Below, piece after piece: positions 34,701-46,135 of a stretch of DNA of 64,000 nt. This stretch comes from Buxus sempervirens (taxonomy: Eukaryota > Streptophyta > Magnoliopsida > Buxales > Buxaceae). Below the pieces are notes generated by a model that did not search any database, had not been told where the DNA came from, and saw nothing but the letters and a program-made list of their open reading frames with translations. Position numbers and translations under genes: made by a program. Position 1 is the first letter of the stretch, and every line of letters begins with the position of its first letter. The stretch is taken from assembly GCA_947561395.2 (NCBI GenBank), contig OX387184.1, positions 21,787,687 to 21,851,686 on the forward strand, in the 5' to 3' direction.

Positions 34701-37700
34701 ATACTCTGGGCAATCTCCAAAGACATAGGAAGTTCCTAAATATCTCTCCTAATGTGTACGTGTTGTGCTTCAAAAATGGGGAGTCTGTGGATCACATTCT
34801 TTTCTGGGCATGTTCTTGTGGTCCCTATTAGCAGGAATGATAGAACTAAGTTGGGCAGCAGTTCTTCCGAAGTTTCTAGGCACTTGATCAACAGTATAGT
34901 GAGTGAGTGGCACAGGTTGTGTTACTCTAACCCTATTGTGGAGGCATGTAGTTCGAGAGGGACGGATCAAGCCGGGTTCTTTGAGGATGGCCCATTACAT
35001 AAGGAATGCGAGATCTATGGCATGGGAGCTGAATGTCTCATTCAGCCACGTTCCAAGGTCCGCTATGGAGGGGGAGTTTCAAGAGATGATGGGGGCCTAG
35101 GATGACTATGGTAGGTGATATATTGGGGGGCTATGGAGTTTCAAGATGGGGGTTTTTGTTGTATTACTTTGAGTAGCATTTTGCTTATTGCATAGGTTTT
35201 GTAGTACATTCCATCTTCTGTTATATATATGTACATATTCATTATTCATCAGAATAAAAAAAAAGTTGGTCTTTCCAAGGACAGTGATAGATTTGGCAAA
35301 TCATTGGCACTTCTCCTTTCTTGGTCGGAATGGGAAGCTTATTGATCATGCTGTTTTTTATGCTACAATGTGGACTATTTGGCTAGTTCGAAATGGATAC
35401 ATTTTTTATGGAGCATTGGTTCGTAGAAATAGAATACTAGAGGATATTCTGGTATTAGTTGCAGCCTGGATGTGTGTAAGGAAGGATTTTAGTCTTTTCC
35501 CAAAGGAAGGAGTTCAGTGTTTTAGCACAAAAAGTTCTCTGTAACTGGTTGACTAGAAACAGTGGGCTGATTTTTCAGGGATTTGGTTCTCTCTTCGGTT
35601 GCTGTTTCCTAACCCTTTCTACCCACTTCTTGTGGATACTTTGTACCCTTTTTATCTTCTGATAATAATGATATTCGCCATATTCATGAAAACAATAACA
35701 ACTGCAAATTACTGTCCAGATGAAAAGTTCCTAAGATGATGTAGTCAAGGGTTTAACACCAGCATTGACATTAATCACAGCCTCAACAGTTTTTTTCCAT
35801 CATTAATATTTCCAAATTCACTCTTTTACCATGTCCACTAGAGACAAATCAACTTTCAACTGCCTTTTCCTTGTATTTTCAAATCAGCTGACAACGTAGA
35901 ATACCCAAGGTGGCCTTCCTCCCAAACTTTCCTCTTGTTTTTGGCTGCCTTTTGTTGTTGTTTATGTTCTCATTCACTCAGGTGATTTATAGTTTGATTT
36001 TGTTAGCAATGTCTTCAATATCTCTTTCAGAAAATTTTCCACAAAGCCATGGGTACTTTGGAGGAATACTTTGCTAGGCGGAGAGAAATTGAGGAAAAAC
36101 TTAAAAATTTTTTCTAAATATTAATGCACACATCTAACTAAAAGCATAAAAAATACAAATAGTCACAATAATGGACACCCACTGAAGAAACTAGTAAATG
36201 TGCTATTAATATGAATGGATATATAAAATGTATATTATGATCCAAAAAATGTAAATAAACTATATATAGATGCCATAAAAAACAACACAGAATCATAATC
36301 ATAAAAGTTCAAAAATATGACCAAATAAAAGTTAACAAATGACAAACCATATCATCTAGTGATGAGTCAACTTGAGGCCACATGTTATAAGGCAATTGCA
36401 CTACAGCTTAAATAAGGTCCATTATAATTATCTTCATTTTTATGAATGCATAATGTTAAGTTTTTCAGTTTTTGCTTTATTTATTTATTTATTTAAATAC
36501 TCATATTTTTTTTATGAAAGTTACTAGTAGATTAATAATAATAAAAGGAGAAAGTACAATTGTGGGTTAACAAGACCCACAAAGCAAGACAATGGAACAG
36601 AACAGATTACACCCCATCAGGAATACCGGGAAAAAAATGATGTTCTATCCCCTCCATCCTTAGCTAATTGGTCTGCTATATCATTAGCTGATCTAGGGAC
36701 GTGGTGGAATGAGGAATTCAACCCAGTAGCCAAGATCCGAGCTAATTGAACTAGATGGACAAGAGACAAAGGACTCTCACCCCTCCTTGGCAACCCATGA
36801 AATCACTGTGTATGAGTCTCCCTCCACCACCAAATTTGTAAAACCTATTAGTTTCGCCCCCTTCAAACCAAGCACCAAAGCCTCCTATTCTGCTCTTGTG
36901 GAGGTAGCTATACCAAGAGGCATCGAATATGCATAAACCACAGTACCTTGAGCATCCCTAAAAACTCTCCCTATATTATCTAATAACACTTTTTTCCGTA
37001 ACTTTAATATATAACTTCATTAAATTAAAGTACAGAAAATGGTGTTAAAAAAAAATTTCCCCCAAAAATTTGACTTCCATAATCTTTAGAGTCAATATAA
37101 TCACACAATACATGTAAATAAATTAAATAGTTGCATCAACATGCATGTGTATCTAAATAAATGTAGTTCATTATTATTCTATAACATCATCTGATGTAAT
37201 TGATAAATTCAAAGCTTAAGGTAAATTAAATTTGACAGAGGTTTATTTGACTACCAAAGTAGCATAAGTAATTTTTTCCAAAGAAAAAGTACTTTTTCAG
37301 CAAGAACTGGTCCGTTGAAATGGGTGAAATTTCAAAATCAAGGGAAAAATCAAATACTTCAGGAGCTGTTAGCTCCAAAAGGGAAAATATCTAAACTTTT
37401 GACTAAATTTTGCCAAAATTTAAAACCATGCTTATTGCCAAAAAGCCTCTATTTATACTAAAATCCCATCCTGTTGTCTTCAATCTTCTCCATCTCACCA
37501 TGGCTTGAGAGAAAAGACATCTGACACACTGAAAATAAAAGGACATCACCTCCCTCATATACCTCCAAAGATAGGATCATGATGATTTCTGGACTTCCAC
37601 AAAGCTAAAGTCACATCACCTAACTAGATCCTCTAAATGATGATTGGAGGCTTCCTAACTTTGAAACCAATAACTAGATCTTAGAAGTTAACCACGTCAC

Positions 37701-40212
37701 CTGCAAATATGTTCCACCTTCCTAATTCCTATCCATTTTGCATCCTTCACTAAGCAGATAAATTTGTTATACATTCTATTCTCATATTACTGCCATTCAT
37801 TTTAGGGGGAAAAGAAGATAGGTGGAGTACAAAATACCAAGAAATATATAGGCAATTTCACAAAGTGGCTCCGTTAATAGTAATTATACTTGCTATAGAG
37901 AAAAACGACTTCTTGTAACTGAGTTGTCCCAAAATTTTCCATGACAGGGTCCTAAAAGCTATTCTTTCTACAATCATTACCCACTGGAATCCTCAAATTC
38001 ATGTAAGCTGTGAAATTTTATTGGAATCCAAGATTCCCACAAAATGATTCTAGTCACCCACATTAAGACTAATCCCCAAAACAATGCTCTCGCTTAGATT
38101 CAACCTGAAACAGGATACCATCTCAAAGCAACTAATGGTCGTCTGCAACTAGAAATCCTTCAGTATGTTTTTCCCAATTTCAAAACTCTTAATTAAGCCA
38201 CTTCTGCCACTCCCTCCAACTGCAAGAATCCAATAATTGAAGAGCCTCTATGATTAAAAAAAAAAAAAAATCTAGCAAGGAGAACAGGAAATAACTAAAT
38301 GGAAGCCATCGAAAAAACAGTTGGAAGAAATAGAAAACAAAAAACACTTTCTTTTTTATAAGTTCTCCAGCAAAGTATCTGCATTTTGGCACACAAGATA
38401 CTGAATCATCTGCATATGAAAGAAAAATCTTGATTAGAAAAGCATTCAATTTTGACTACCTCATATTTGCATCTAAAGGCATTTTCTATGATGCATACCT
38501 CCCACAGCTAATCCTGTGACACAATCAATGTGGCCCTGCAAATTGATAGATTTCATATTACCCATGCTCAATCCCTTAACCAGATCTCTGTCAACTTGTA
38601 TAGCTCCAACATGTTCAGCACCAGCTTCACTGCTGTTCTTGCTCCTCTGTGAGGCATGTTTCCTCTGTCCATGAAATCCTTTATCAGTTTCAGTCAACTG
38701 ATTACAGAGGTTTCCAAGAATCAAACAATAAACCGTATTCGCCTTGGCAACTCTGTTAACTTCTCTGGGAAGAATATCAAGATGAGGTTTAATAATAAAT
38801 CCTCGGATGCATCTCCAAATATCTAGAACAGGGAGATGACTTGTTCGATCCAAATTTAAACAACTGCATAAAATCCTTCTTAACGGTAAAAATTCTTTTG
38901 CCGATAAGGTATCCATCACAGAAGCCACATTCTCCATCCAACCCACGTCAAAGCCCAAGTGATTGTCACAATTTTCTTCACTTCTTGTTAGGATAAGATG
39001 ATATAAAATACTGAGCAGCTCCTCTCCAGAGTCTCGCTTTAAAAGACTGATCAGGACACAAGCCAAAGGCCAAACATCTGAGCCACAGTCCAAAGTAATC
39101 CCCTCATTGTATAATAATTTTAATAGTAGCTCTGGACTGACAAATGCTTGGCTCTTAATTAGTTTGGCAAATGCTGCTTCTGTTTCTGAACAATCACTCC
39201 TTCTGGCAGAAGCAACTCCTGCAATGGACTTCTGAACTCTCCTTCCCATTACCAACATCTCATTCAGATCAAGAAAAACATGACCAAAATCATTGAAGTA
39301 AAACAAGGACAAAGCTAAATACCCACTAACTAGTCCTGAAGAATTTAAACTCATTACAATCTCACACAGCTCCAAACCCACCATTGCAAACCTATATATT
39401 CTCTGGTTCTTGGCATCCGTTAAAATATCCCAATCTTCTCCAACCACCCCATTTCTCAACTCCCCCAAAGAATCCCCATTCAATCTTTCACAAACCAGGA
39501 AAACAATCCCGTTTTCAGAATCCATCCATAATCCATAAGCTTTACAAACAGGAAACTCTCTCCACGACACCCCCAAAATCAAACCCAATCCATCTCTCTC
39601 TCTCTCCTCCAATCGATTCAAAGCATCCATAAGCCGGGCCGTATAGCTAAATTTAACCTTGGAGTCGCTCAAAGACGAAGCTGCAACACGAACCAGACTT
39701 ACATTCCGATTCTCTTTCATGAAAAAGTTAAAAAACGACGACATCGTCGAACAAGACGAAGATATTCTCCCTCTAAAGACAGAGCAAGAATCTTCACCTC
39801 TCTCTTCAACCGAAACGGCATCGTTAGGAAGAATCCAATCCTTCCAAGTCGAATATAACTCTTCTGACCACAAACGAGGGAGAAATTCAGCCTCCTGAGC
39901 AGCACTCTGATTGATTTTGTTCTTTTGTGCGTGCATGAGTGATTGAGATGAGTTGGGTTTATGGGTAGGGTTAGGGTTTTGTTCGAGAACTAACCTGAGG
40001 AGGTCGATGTTCTTGGGGAGAGCAGAAGGACCTTGGGGTTGGGGGTATTTGACGATCTGATTACAAGCAGGGCAACGAACAGTAGTTGCAAACCGTTGGG
40101 GTAACCGTCGAAGGCAGACCTCGCAAGTTGAGTGACCACATGGCAGTACACGAGGTATCGTGTCTTCGCCATTGTAAACTTGCAGACAAACTGGGCACTC
40201 AGGCAGTTCCAT
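28715..40212 (-). CDS. RING finger - pseudokinase - WD40 protein (7 exons, ~849 aa)
   Basis: A probable RING-type E3 ubiquitin ligase; the target is unknown. Exons: 40212-38499, 32831-32776, 31675-31403, 30450-30214, 29956-29837, 29572-29444, 28735-28715 (stop TGA). Phases agree at every junction and all introns are GT..AG. Residues 6-50 form a complete C3HC4 RING (Cys6, 9, 25, His27, Cys30, 33, 47, 50). Residues of about 120-470 look like a protein kinase C-lobe (AFVSPELLLKLL, then GSDVWPLACVLISLL), but the HRD and DFG motifs are replaced (GLVSGYLALSLFYF, VFLDLNEML), so it is probably a pseudokinase. From about residue 556, WD40 blades follow (LQGHIDCVTGLAVGG, SSSFDKTVNVWSL, RGHEHRVMAVVF, GSGDKSIKAWSL, NGHRSVVSALAV, GSWDGTIRLW). 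The short last exon (AYYCSP) is the least certain. Plant homologues are often labelled RING/WD40 or 'myosin heavy chain kinase B-like'. Confidence 0.85.
28912..29285 (+). pseudogene. RTE-clade LINE 3' end inside intron 6
   Basis: Plus-strand codons read EESGLR-stop-YRHVKRKPKDASIRRCKRMNIEGP..RSRGRP, the characteristic C-terminal region of plant RTE reverse transcriptases (LRWYGHVxRRP...RGRPKKTW). Decayed codons follow and the element ends in GGCTTATGTTGATGATGATG, a short tandem tail. It lies opposite to the host gene, between exons 6 and 7. Confidence 0.7.
34240..35690 (+). pseudogene. Decayed LINE 3' region (zf-RVT, RNase H) with a nested LINE tail
   Basis: Translated words in shifting plus frames: IWWKDYTLATTINFF (34305-34350), PDCRVWTLSCHGSFS, then WKSPAPPKS and NGESVDHILFWACS (34635-34810), typical of zf-RVT. 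Next comes MAHYIRNARSMAWELNVSFSHVPRSA (about 34985-35065), the end of RNase H, and an A run at about 35255-35263 that looks like a poly(A) tail. After the tail, MWTIWLVRNGYIFYGA (35371-35418) resembles an earlier segment of the same ORF. So one 3' fragment seems to sit inside, or next to, a second LINE remnant. Confidence 0.62.
36540..36980 (-). pseudogene. LINE RNase H remnant
   Basis: Minus-strand translation reads GDAQGTVVYAYSMPLGIATSTRAE, then EALVLGLKGAKLIGFTNLVVEGDSY and FHHVPRSANDIADQLAKDG, with a few stops. This is the C-terminal RNase H domain of a plant LINE. Its orientation is opposite to the LINE debris at 34240-35690, so at least two insertions struck this intron. Confidence 0.7.
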
Positions 40213-42203
40213 CTATCTCGCTTTCTCTATCTCCGTCGTTTTGATCAGAAACATCCGTGACCTGAACAGAACGGTTTACGTAGCGTCGACCTTCCGATAA
40301 AACAGTTCAAGAAATGAAACCATCTTGATCCAGACCCGGCTTTTCTTTTCTTTTTTTTCTTGCTTTTTATTTTTTCATTTTAATTGTGATATAGAAACAT
40401 AAAAATATTTTCTTTAAAAATAGAGTGCCTTAAAAAAATTCAAAGGTCCAACAAAAATAGATCCGAACCATATCCTTTCAAGCCGAGATCTTCCTTATTC
40501 ACCTTGAGACAAATTATACCCTACAAAGTTTATTGTCACTAACACGTTGGACCTGAACTACTGCACGTGAGAAGCAACGTAGAGGGAACAATTACAAAAC
40601 TGCTTAACTTTTAAACGAAAGGAATTGAGTTTTTATGACAATTGCATCGGCCCTTTTATTAATGAATCATAAGTATGAGAGGAAGGGTTTTTTTTTTTTT
40701 TTTGGGAAGTTGTGTATTGCGTTTGGTATGCTTCCAAAGGAGTCTTCTTGCGTTATATATTGCATAGATTTCACGTAATGGCCAATTAATTCATAATGTT
40801 GAGTTATCCTTATTGGGTGTTGCATTTGTTGATGTATGATATTAAAACATTATATGTTAGTTTGATTGTTAACATAGTATTAGAGGGAAAGATTAAGTGT
40901 TAGAATCTCATAGGTGTATTACCTTAGTATCAACTTGTTAGTTGACAATGGTATGTAATGTTAGCAGACACAACAAGTTCTAGTTGGTTTCAAGTTAACT
41001 AAACAAGCATTCGAAACCAAATTGGCGAAGTCGCAATTTTGGAATTAGAAACATAGTAGTTAGTTTGTAAATGTAAATATGGATATTTAATTTGATTTTA
41101 CTCTTTACTTTTGAGGTCCTATATATTTTGTTTGAACTTTTATAATTATACTGATGTCAATTAAGTTTGCATGATCATAGCAACCATGCACATGCAACCA
41201 TACATTGCAGGCCTTAGAAGTTTGTTAAAGAACAGTACTATCATTATATAAAGAGAATTGAGGAGATTTAGGCCTAACATTTCATGCTCGAATTGCCCCT
41301 AAACTTTTCTCTATTTTACGTATTTATTACGCCACTTCAGCATAACTAAGGAAGATTTTGTAAGTGGGCCCCACACAATATTTACAAATTAGGTATTCTA
41401 TAGGGATGTGGTATTTCTTATGCCACATCATTGTAACTAAACTAGATTGCATTTGGAAGTGGGCCCCACAAAATATTTACAAATTAGGTGCTTCGGAATT
41501 GGGTGCGCGCGTGCAGTCCCCTAGTCATTATAATAATAAGAAATGTTGTGGGATCTCTAAAGACTCCTAAAATTGTGGAATCATTGCATTTATAAACGGG
41601 GCTATATGAAAAGATCTTTCTCTTTGTTTTCCATTTTCTTCTTCAACAAACTAATTAATTGTGTATTGTTAGGTCCTATAAATATTTGTGTCTAGATTAT
41701 TGGTCAATAAAATTATTCTTACAGTAATTTTTATGTAGATATAGCAAACTTTTGTGACACAAGAATTTGTTGAGAATAATATTCACTGCAGGGGCCACAA
41801 TCATTGTGAATAAATTTAAGGTGGAAGTCTTTATTTAACTATATAATATACTCATATTACCAAATTTTGAATCAAATATGCTACTACGTTCTTGATGAAG
41901 AAAAGAATTTTATGTACTTAAATTTTGGATTAGAGACTACTAATAAATGGATACAAGTATAAATCAATCATCTAACTTTCTAATATATATGGGAGAAAAC
42001 TTTCGCTTTTAATAGTTTGTGAATAAATGTGGTTTATTAGACATTATGGATGTGCAGAGTGTTGACCATAAACTTATCACCGAACATATGGTAAGTGCAA
42101 CGATATTGTTAACATCATTGCCCCTATTCAAAGAGCTTTTATGCTCAAATTATAGATCGAAGATATATTTTAATCATCATCGTCATCAACATAAGCTAGT
42201 TCC
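40213..42203. other. Upstream region of the RING-WD40 gene
   Basis: AT-rich, with no gene. The first few hundred bases above 40212 should hold the 5' UTR and promoter; a CT-rich stretch lies at 40340-40380 (plus). A poly-T run sits at about 40689-40703. A diverged tandem duplication with GTGGGCCCCAC palindromes occurs at 41329-41490. Near 42168-42203 the minus strand reads GGAACTAGCTTATG then GATGACGATGATGA, another RTE-like tail, directly abutting the Copia LTR. Confidence 0.5.
41329..41490. repeat. Diverged tandem duplication with GTGGGCCCCAC palindromes
   Basis: Two ~70-bp units share GCCAC.TCA..., AACTAA and AAGTGGGCCCCACA.AATA followed by TTTACAAATTAGGT. GTGGGCCCCAC occurs at 41364-41374 and 41459-41469. 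This contains the GTGGGNCC core of TCP transcription factor sites. The pair lies about 1.15-1.26 kb upstream of the RING-WD40 start codon. Confidence 0.65.
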
Positions 42204-42946
42204 TGTTGTAAAAATATGAAGGGGTATCAAACATAACAAACCGAGGAAATCAACATGTAGATGATTCTAACAATATGATCGAAGATAAGCAATAGAAATA
42301 CCAAACGAAGAACCCCAAATATTCAGATCTCATAGCAAACATAAACTTGAATAATAAAACTGTAAATTGGAGAAGACTTATCGTGACCGAGGCGAGTGTA
42401 AGCACCCAAATTTTGATCAAACCAAAAAATGCGCTAAAAAATAGCAAAACAGCTCAAAACCCTAAGGTACAAAAAGTGACTTTCTGCCTGAGCCCAGATT
42501 GATTGTTATACCCTATCCCAATGGGTAGAGAATCCCGACACGGTTCCAACGCAATTAAGTTTGCGTGAATCGGAGCCTGTATGGAAAAGATATGAGCAAA
42601 ACAGTCCCAGGGGCAAATCAATCAAAGTTTAAAATGTCTTAATTAAACTAGTTAAGATAAATGAGAAATAATAAAAAATTGGAGGATCATGATTCGTCCG
42701 AGTGAGCGGCTGAGTCACCTCAGCCGTCAACTCAAGCCAAAAGGGGGAGAGAATTCACGATTGCATATAATGTGCGGTCGATTTTTTCGGCCACCGTTTG
42801 TGCGATCCAATCGCAGCGCGCGGTAGATGAAAAGCAACCCATTGTAAGTGCGGTTCACTTTTCGTCAACCTGCACCTGCGGCAGTTTGTCCCCTGTTTAA
42901 TGCTGAAAAGACGTGGTCGAACCGTACATACCATGCGGTTTAGACC

Positions 42947-43023
42947 AAACCGCACAGTGAAACCGCACAGTCCAAACCGCACAGTGAAACCGCACATACT
43001 GTGCGGTTTCGACCAAACCGCAC
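42947..43023. promoter_or_regulatory. Cluster of six AAACCGCAC motifs upstream of the LTR TATA box
   Basis: Copies at 42947-42955, 42960-42968, 42974-42982, 42987-42995, 43015-43023 (plus) and 43001-43009 (minus, GTGCGGTTT). Looser CGCAC/GTGCGGT words extend upstream to about 42770. The cluster ends 27 bp before TATAAATA, the position of a promoter-proximal element. The binding protein is unknown. Confidence 0.6.
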
Positions 43024-43050
43024 TGCATGTGTGGTTTTGTCTCTGTGTTC

Positions 43051-43058
43051 TATAAATA
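43051..43058 (+). promoter_or_regulatory. TATA box of the Tat-like 5' LTR
   Basis: TATAAATA in the context GTTCTATAAATAAAAA, followed about 30-60 bp later by CT-rich sequence (43095-43120) that could hold the transcription start. Confidence 0.6.
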
Positions 43059-44312
43059 AAAAATCCAAACAGTAGACAAGGGTTGGTTGGTTTTTACTGC
43101 TTCCTTCCCCTCATCTCTGCTGCCTGAGCCTTCGAACCACCTTTCTCTACCACCCTCAAGCCTTCAAAGCGCCTTTAACCTCTTTAAACACCCCTTCTTG
43201 GTCCTTTCCTCTAAACCCAAGTGAAAAAAGAGCTTGTGAACTTGTTGGAAGGTTGAGGAGGAGGGCTTCCAGCAGCTGTCCTAGCTTCAAGGGAGGTCAC
43301 ACACACTATTCCAGGGCTTTTAAACCCCAAGGTAATGTTTCCTATCACCTTGTACATCATATATGTAAGAATGGGAGTATTTTGTAATGTTTAGAAAGCC
43401 TTGTCCCTATTTTGTTCAGATCAGTTTTTCAACATAGTTTTCATGTGATTTTCTTTCCATTTTCATCATGTGAAAGTCTCCCAAGGTAAGAGGTAGCATA
43501 CGTGTAACTCCACGGGAGAATGAGAGGTTTTCCACACACTTTTGGGTCTTTTAGATTACTGTTTTGTATGCTTCTTTTTCTTATTCGATGAGGGAGCATG
43601 TTCCCTCTTGCTTGACCATCTTTTGTACCCCTTTTCATAAGTCCCTTTATCCCTTCTCATGCTTGTTTTTTTTTTTTTATCTTCAGAATAGCTAGTCTTA
43701 GCATGTTTTAGATCTTGATTTCAGCATGTTTTAAATCCCATAAAACATATGTGTACATGTGTAAGGATCCCACATGCATTCTCTCTTCCCCCTATCATGT
43801 AGCCATTGTTTGGCATCTTTAGCATGTCATTTTCTCTCTTGAATATCCGCTGTTCAAGTATGCTCCCACTCCCCTAAGGTACCCCAAGTTCAGTTTGTAT
43901 ATACCTTGCCGGGAAGTCATGGTAAGTCCTCTTGATTGGGTTTGTTAGTGTTCGCTCATGTACACGCACATACTTTGGGTTTTACCACTGATTTTGGTAC
44001 TTCATGTGCCTCACCTGTTTGCTGTCATATGAGTTGGGAAGCCCGCACACAATTTAATCGAGTCAACTTGCCTAAATTCCGTATAATGGGAACCTGTTAT
44101 CTAGCGAGGTAACTCAAGGTGTCCACGGACTTCCTTGGGTTACAACCGAACCACTTATCCAAAGTCATTGGGTAGATCATGCACATAAATCAAAAATCGA
44201 AAATTGGGTGACTGTTCACACCCTTAACAATGAACAGTGGCGATTCCCCAAAACCAACAAAAAACCCATGGAAAGTCGGGCACGACATCGTGCGCCCCAC
44301 GTGCGCACAGCT

Positions 44313-44330
44313 TGGCGACTCCGCTGGGGA
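44313..44330 (+). other. Primer-binding site of the Tat-like element
   Basis: TGGCGACTCCGCTGGGGA lies three bases after the LTR end. It would pair with a tRNA 3' end terminating ...CGCCA. It closely matches the site typical of Tat/Ogre elements, which I recall as being assigned to tRNA-Arg. It fixes the plus orientation of the element. Confidence 0.78.
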
Positions 44331-45560
44331 TTGGTTCAACCCAATTAGAGTTTAGATTGAGTTGACTCATTAGGATGCACATACACTTCCATGTACAAAT
44401 GCACTTGTATATACACATGCAACATGTCTTGTTCTTCAGTTATTTATCTGCTTATTCTATTTGCTTTCATTATATATGCGTGGGTGACACGCGCGAGGGG
44501 GCCCGTCTGGGTGATCCAATTGAATGGTACATGTGATTCATCTTCTCAACCTAGCCCTAGATCTCTTTAGCAGCCACCCTTCTTTACCGTATAAACAACT
44601 TTTGGGATGATATTAGCCTCACACGCCTCTGGCTTGCTGGGGAAAAGTGAATGTAAAACATCCCCCAGGTTTCTGGATCCCTATAGCGCCATTGGTTTCT
44701 TGCTGTGGTACGCGAGGGGTCTTGGACCTGGCACAGATCCTTGTAGGCGCTTGTCTCAGGCTGTGTATCCTTTTCCCACCCAGCGTTCTGATACACCTTT
44801 GTGATGAGTATGATTGTGAAATGATGATACAAGAGCAATAAAATCAATCTAAAATCCAAGAGTCCATCAGGGTAGTAACCCGACTCCTTTTGCATCAAAT
44901 TGAGTGAACCCTAGATTTTGGGCTACCTTAGCCCTAATTTAGGAAGCCAACCAAACTTTGATCAGGGGAACCACCCTAGGTCCATGCATTGAGTCTTATA
45001 AGCTGTGGGCCTTGACCCATTGAGTCCGCTGGAAGCACACTAAGTCAGGGTCAATCTGAGCAGACGAAAGTCGGCCAGATCAGAAAAAGCAGATGAAAGC
45101 AAGCCAGATCAGAGCAGAGGTAGTGAAACCTTAGATCTAGGACCTTTCAGCCTACCCCTTTGAAATCAATTGTATCCTGTCCTAGGGTTCCCGACAACCC
45201 TGGGATCGAACACTTTTCCAGCTTTTTAAGATTCAAGAGATTTCGCCCTTGCTGGCAAGTTGTAAGCATTCTTTCAATCAGGCAGCAGAGAATCTTCAGA
45301 ATAGATGAAAGACAAAGACTGATCAGGACTTAGATGTGCTTCCTTACACAAGTAATTCTAGAAGTCGTGCCTCCACTGGCACCCACCTTTTTAGGGCTGC
45401 ACATACATTTCAATTTCGTTTGTGTGTTTTTTCTTGACACTATGTCAGAGGATGGTAGGCCCCACAACACTTGCTTTTACCTTCCAGCACATGCATAAAC
45501 CATTTGCACATCAAAATGCACTCACTTCAAAATCAAAAGCCACACCAACACTTTTGGTCA
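44331..45560 (+). other. Leader region of the Tat-like element, first part
   Basis: No coding domain is recognisable. Short frames (for example 44584-44898 minus) have no motif. The sequence is moderately GC-rich compared with the host spacers and continues across the solo LTR insertion at 48966. Confidence 0.5.
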
Positions 45561-45799
45561 AAATTTGTATAACCCTGGAATTTGAGAAATTTTTAATGAA
45601 GATTAAATATATTAAATAAGAACAAATAGAGGAATAAAAATTCAATTAAAGCAATTGGTTTGAGTGGGTTGGTTAGGTTAGTGGTTTAATGGGTTGGCTA
45701 TTTTATTGAACCGGTTTAAAACACTTATGTTTATTTGTTTTGGGTTTTTGTTAGTGGTTTACGGACTCCTTCAATTGGGTTATGTGTTGGGTTGTTAGG

Positions 45800-46135
45800 G
45801 TTAGAAGTAGAAAGGGAAAAAAAAACAAAAACGTAGAAGAAGGAAAATAGCAGGGAAGAGGAAGAAATCGAGTGGAAGAAGAAGAAGAAAAGGAGGAAGA
45901 GAAGAAGAGGGCTAGTCGCTGTTGAGGGTTAACAAAAAAAGGGGGAAATAGAGTGGAGGAGGAGGAGAAAAGAGAAGAAGAGAAGGAAAAGGAAGAAAAC
46001 GTGGAGGAAAGGAGAGGAGAAGAAAACGTGGGGAAGAAAAGAGAGAAGAAGAAAACGCAAAAGAAGAAGAAGAAGAAGGAGAAGAAGAAAGGAAGAAGAG
46101 GAAGAGAGGTTTGGGTGTGTGGACTTCTTTATCGC
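45800..46135 (+). repeat. GA-rich polypurine tract in LTR C
   Basis: About 330 bp of nearly pure purine on the plus strand, mainly GAA, GAG and GGA triplets. It leaves Glu/Lys-rich plus and Ser/Phe/Pro-rich minus frames open by composition only. Confidence 0.8.

Larger units (their letters stand above)
32832..38498 (-). other. Intron 1 of the RING-WD40 gene (5.7 kb)
   Basis: The donor GTATGC follows the codons LAVGG and the acceptor TTTTTGTAG precedes a GGGGG run. The intron contains decayed LINE pieces on both strands (34240-35690 plus, 36540-36980 minus). The remainder (32840-34200, 35700-36500, 37000-38490) is AT-rich and shows no gene. A GAT microsatellite lies at 33252-33265. Confidence 0.75.
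42397..44309 (+). repeat. 5' LTR of the Tat-like element
   Basis: It begins TGTAAGCACCCAAATTTTGA and ends GTGCGCACA. The promoter region has six AAACCGCAC words (either strand) at 42947-43023 and TATAAATA at 43051-43058, followed by CT-rich leader DNA. The segment 43481-44309 is repeated at 54540-55366. The upstream 1084 bp have no counterpart in the 3' copy. Confidence 0.83.

Noticed and set aside
34752-35105. 117-codon plus-strand open frame in intron 1
   Set aside because: An adjacent frame reads LINE RNase H codons (WELNVSFSHVPRSA); this frame is a shadow.
39384-39905. Open frames overlapping exon 1 of the RING-WD40 gene on both strands
   Set aside because: They are shadows of the exon 1 coding frame.
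43441-43638. Small minus-strand frame repeated at 54440-54697
   Set aside because: Repetition is due to the LTR pair, not to a gene family; the frame is antisense to the LTR and lacks motifs.
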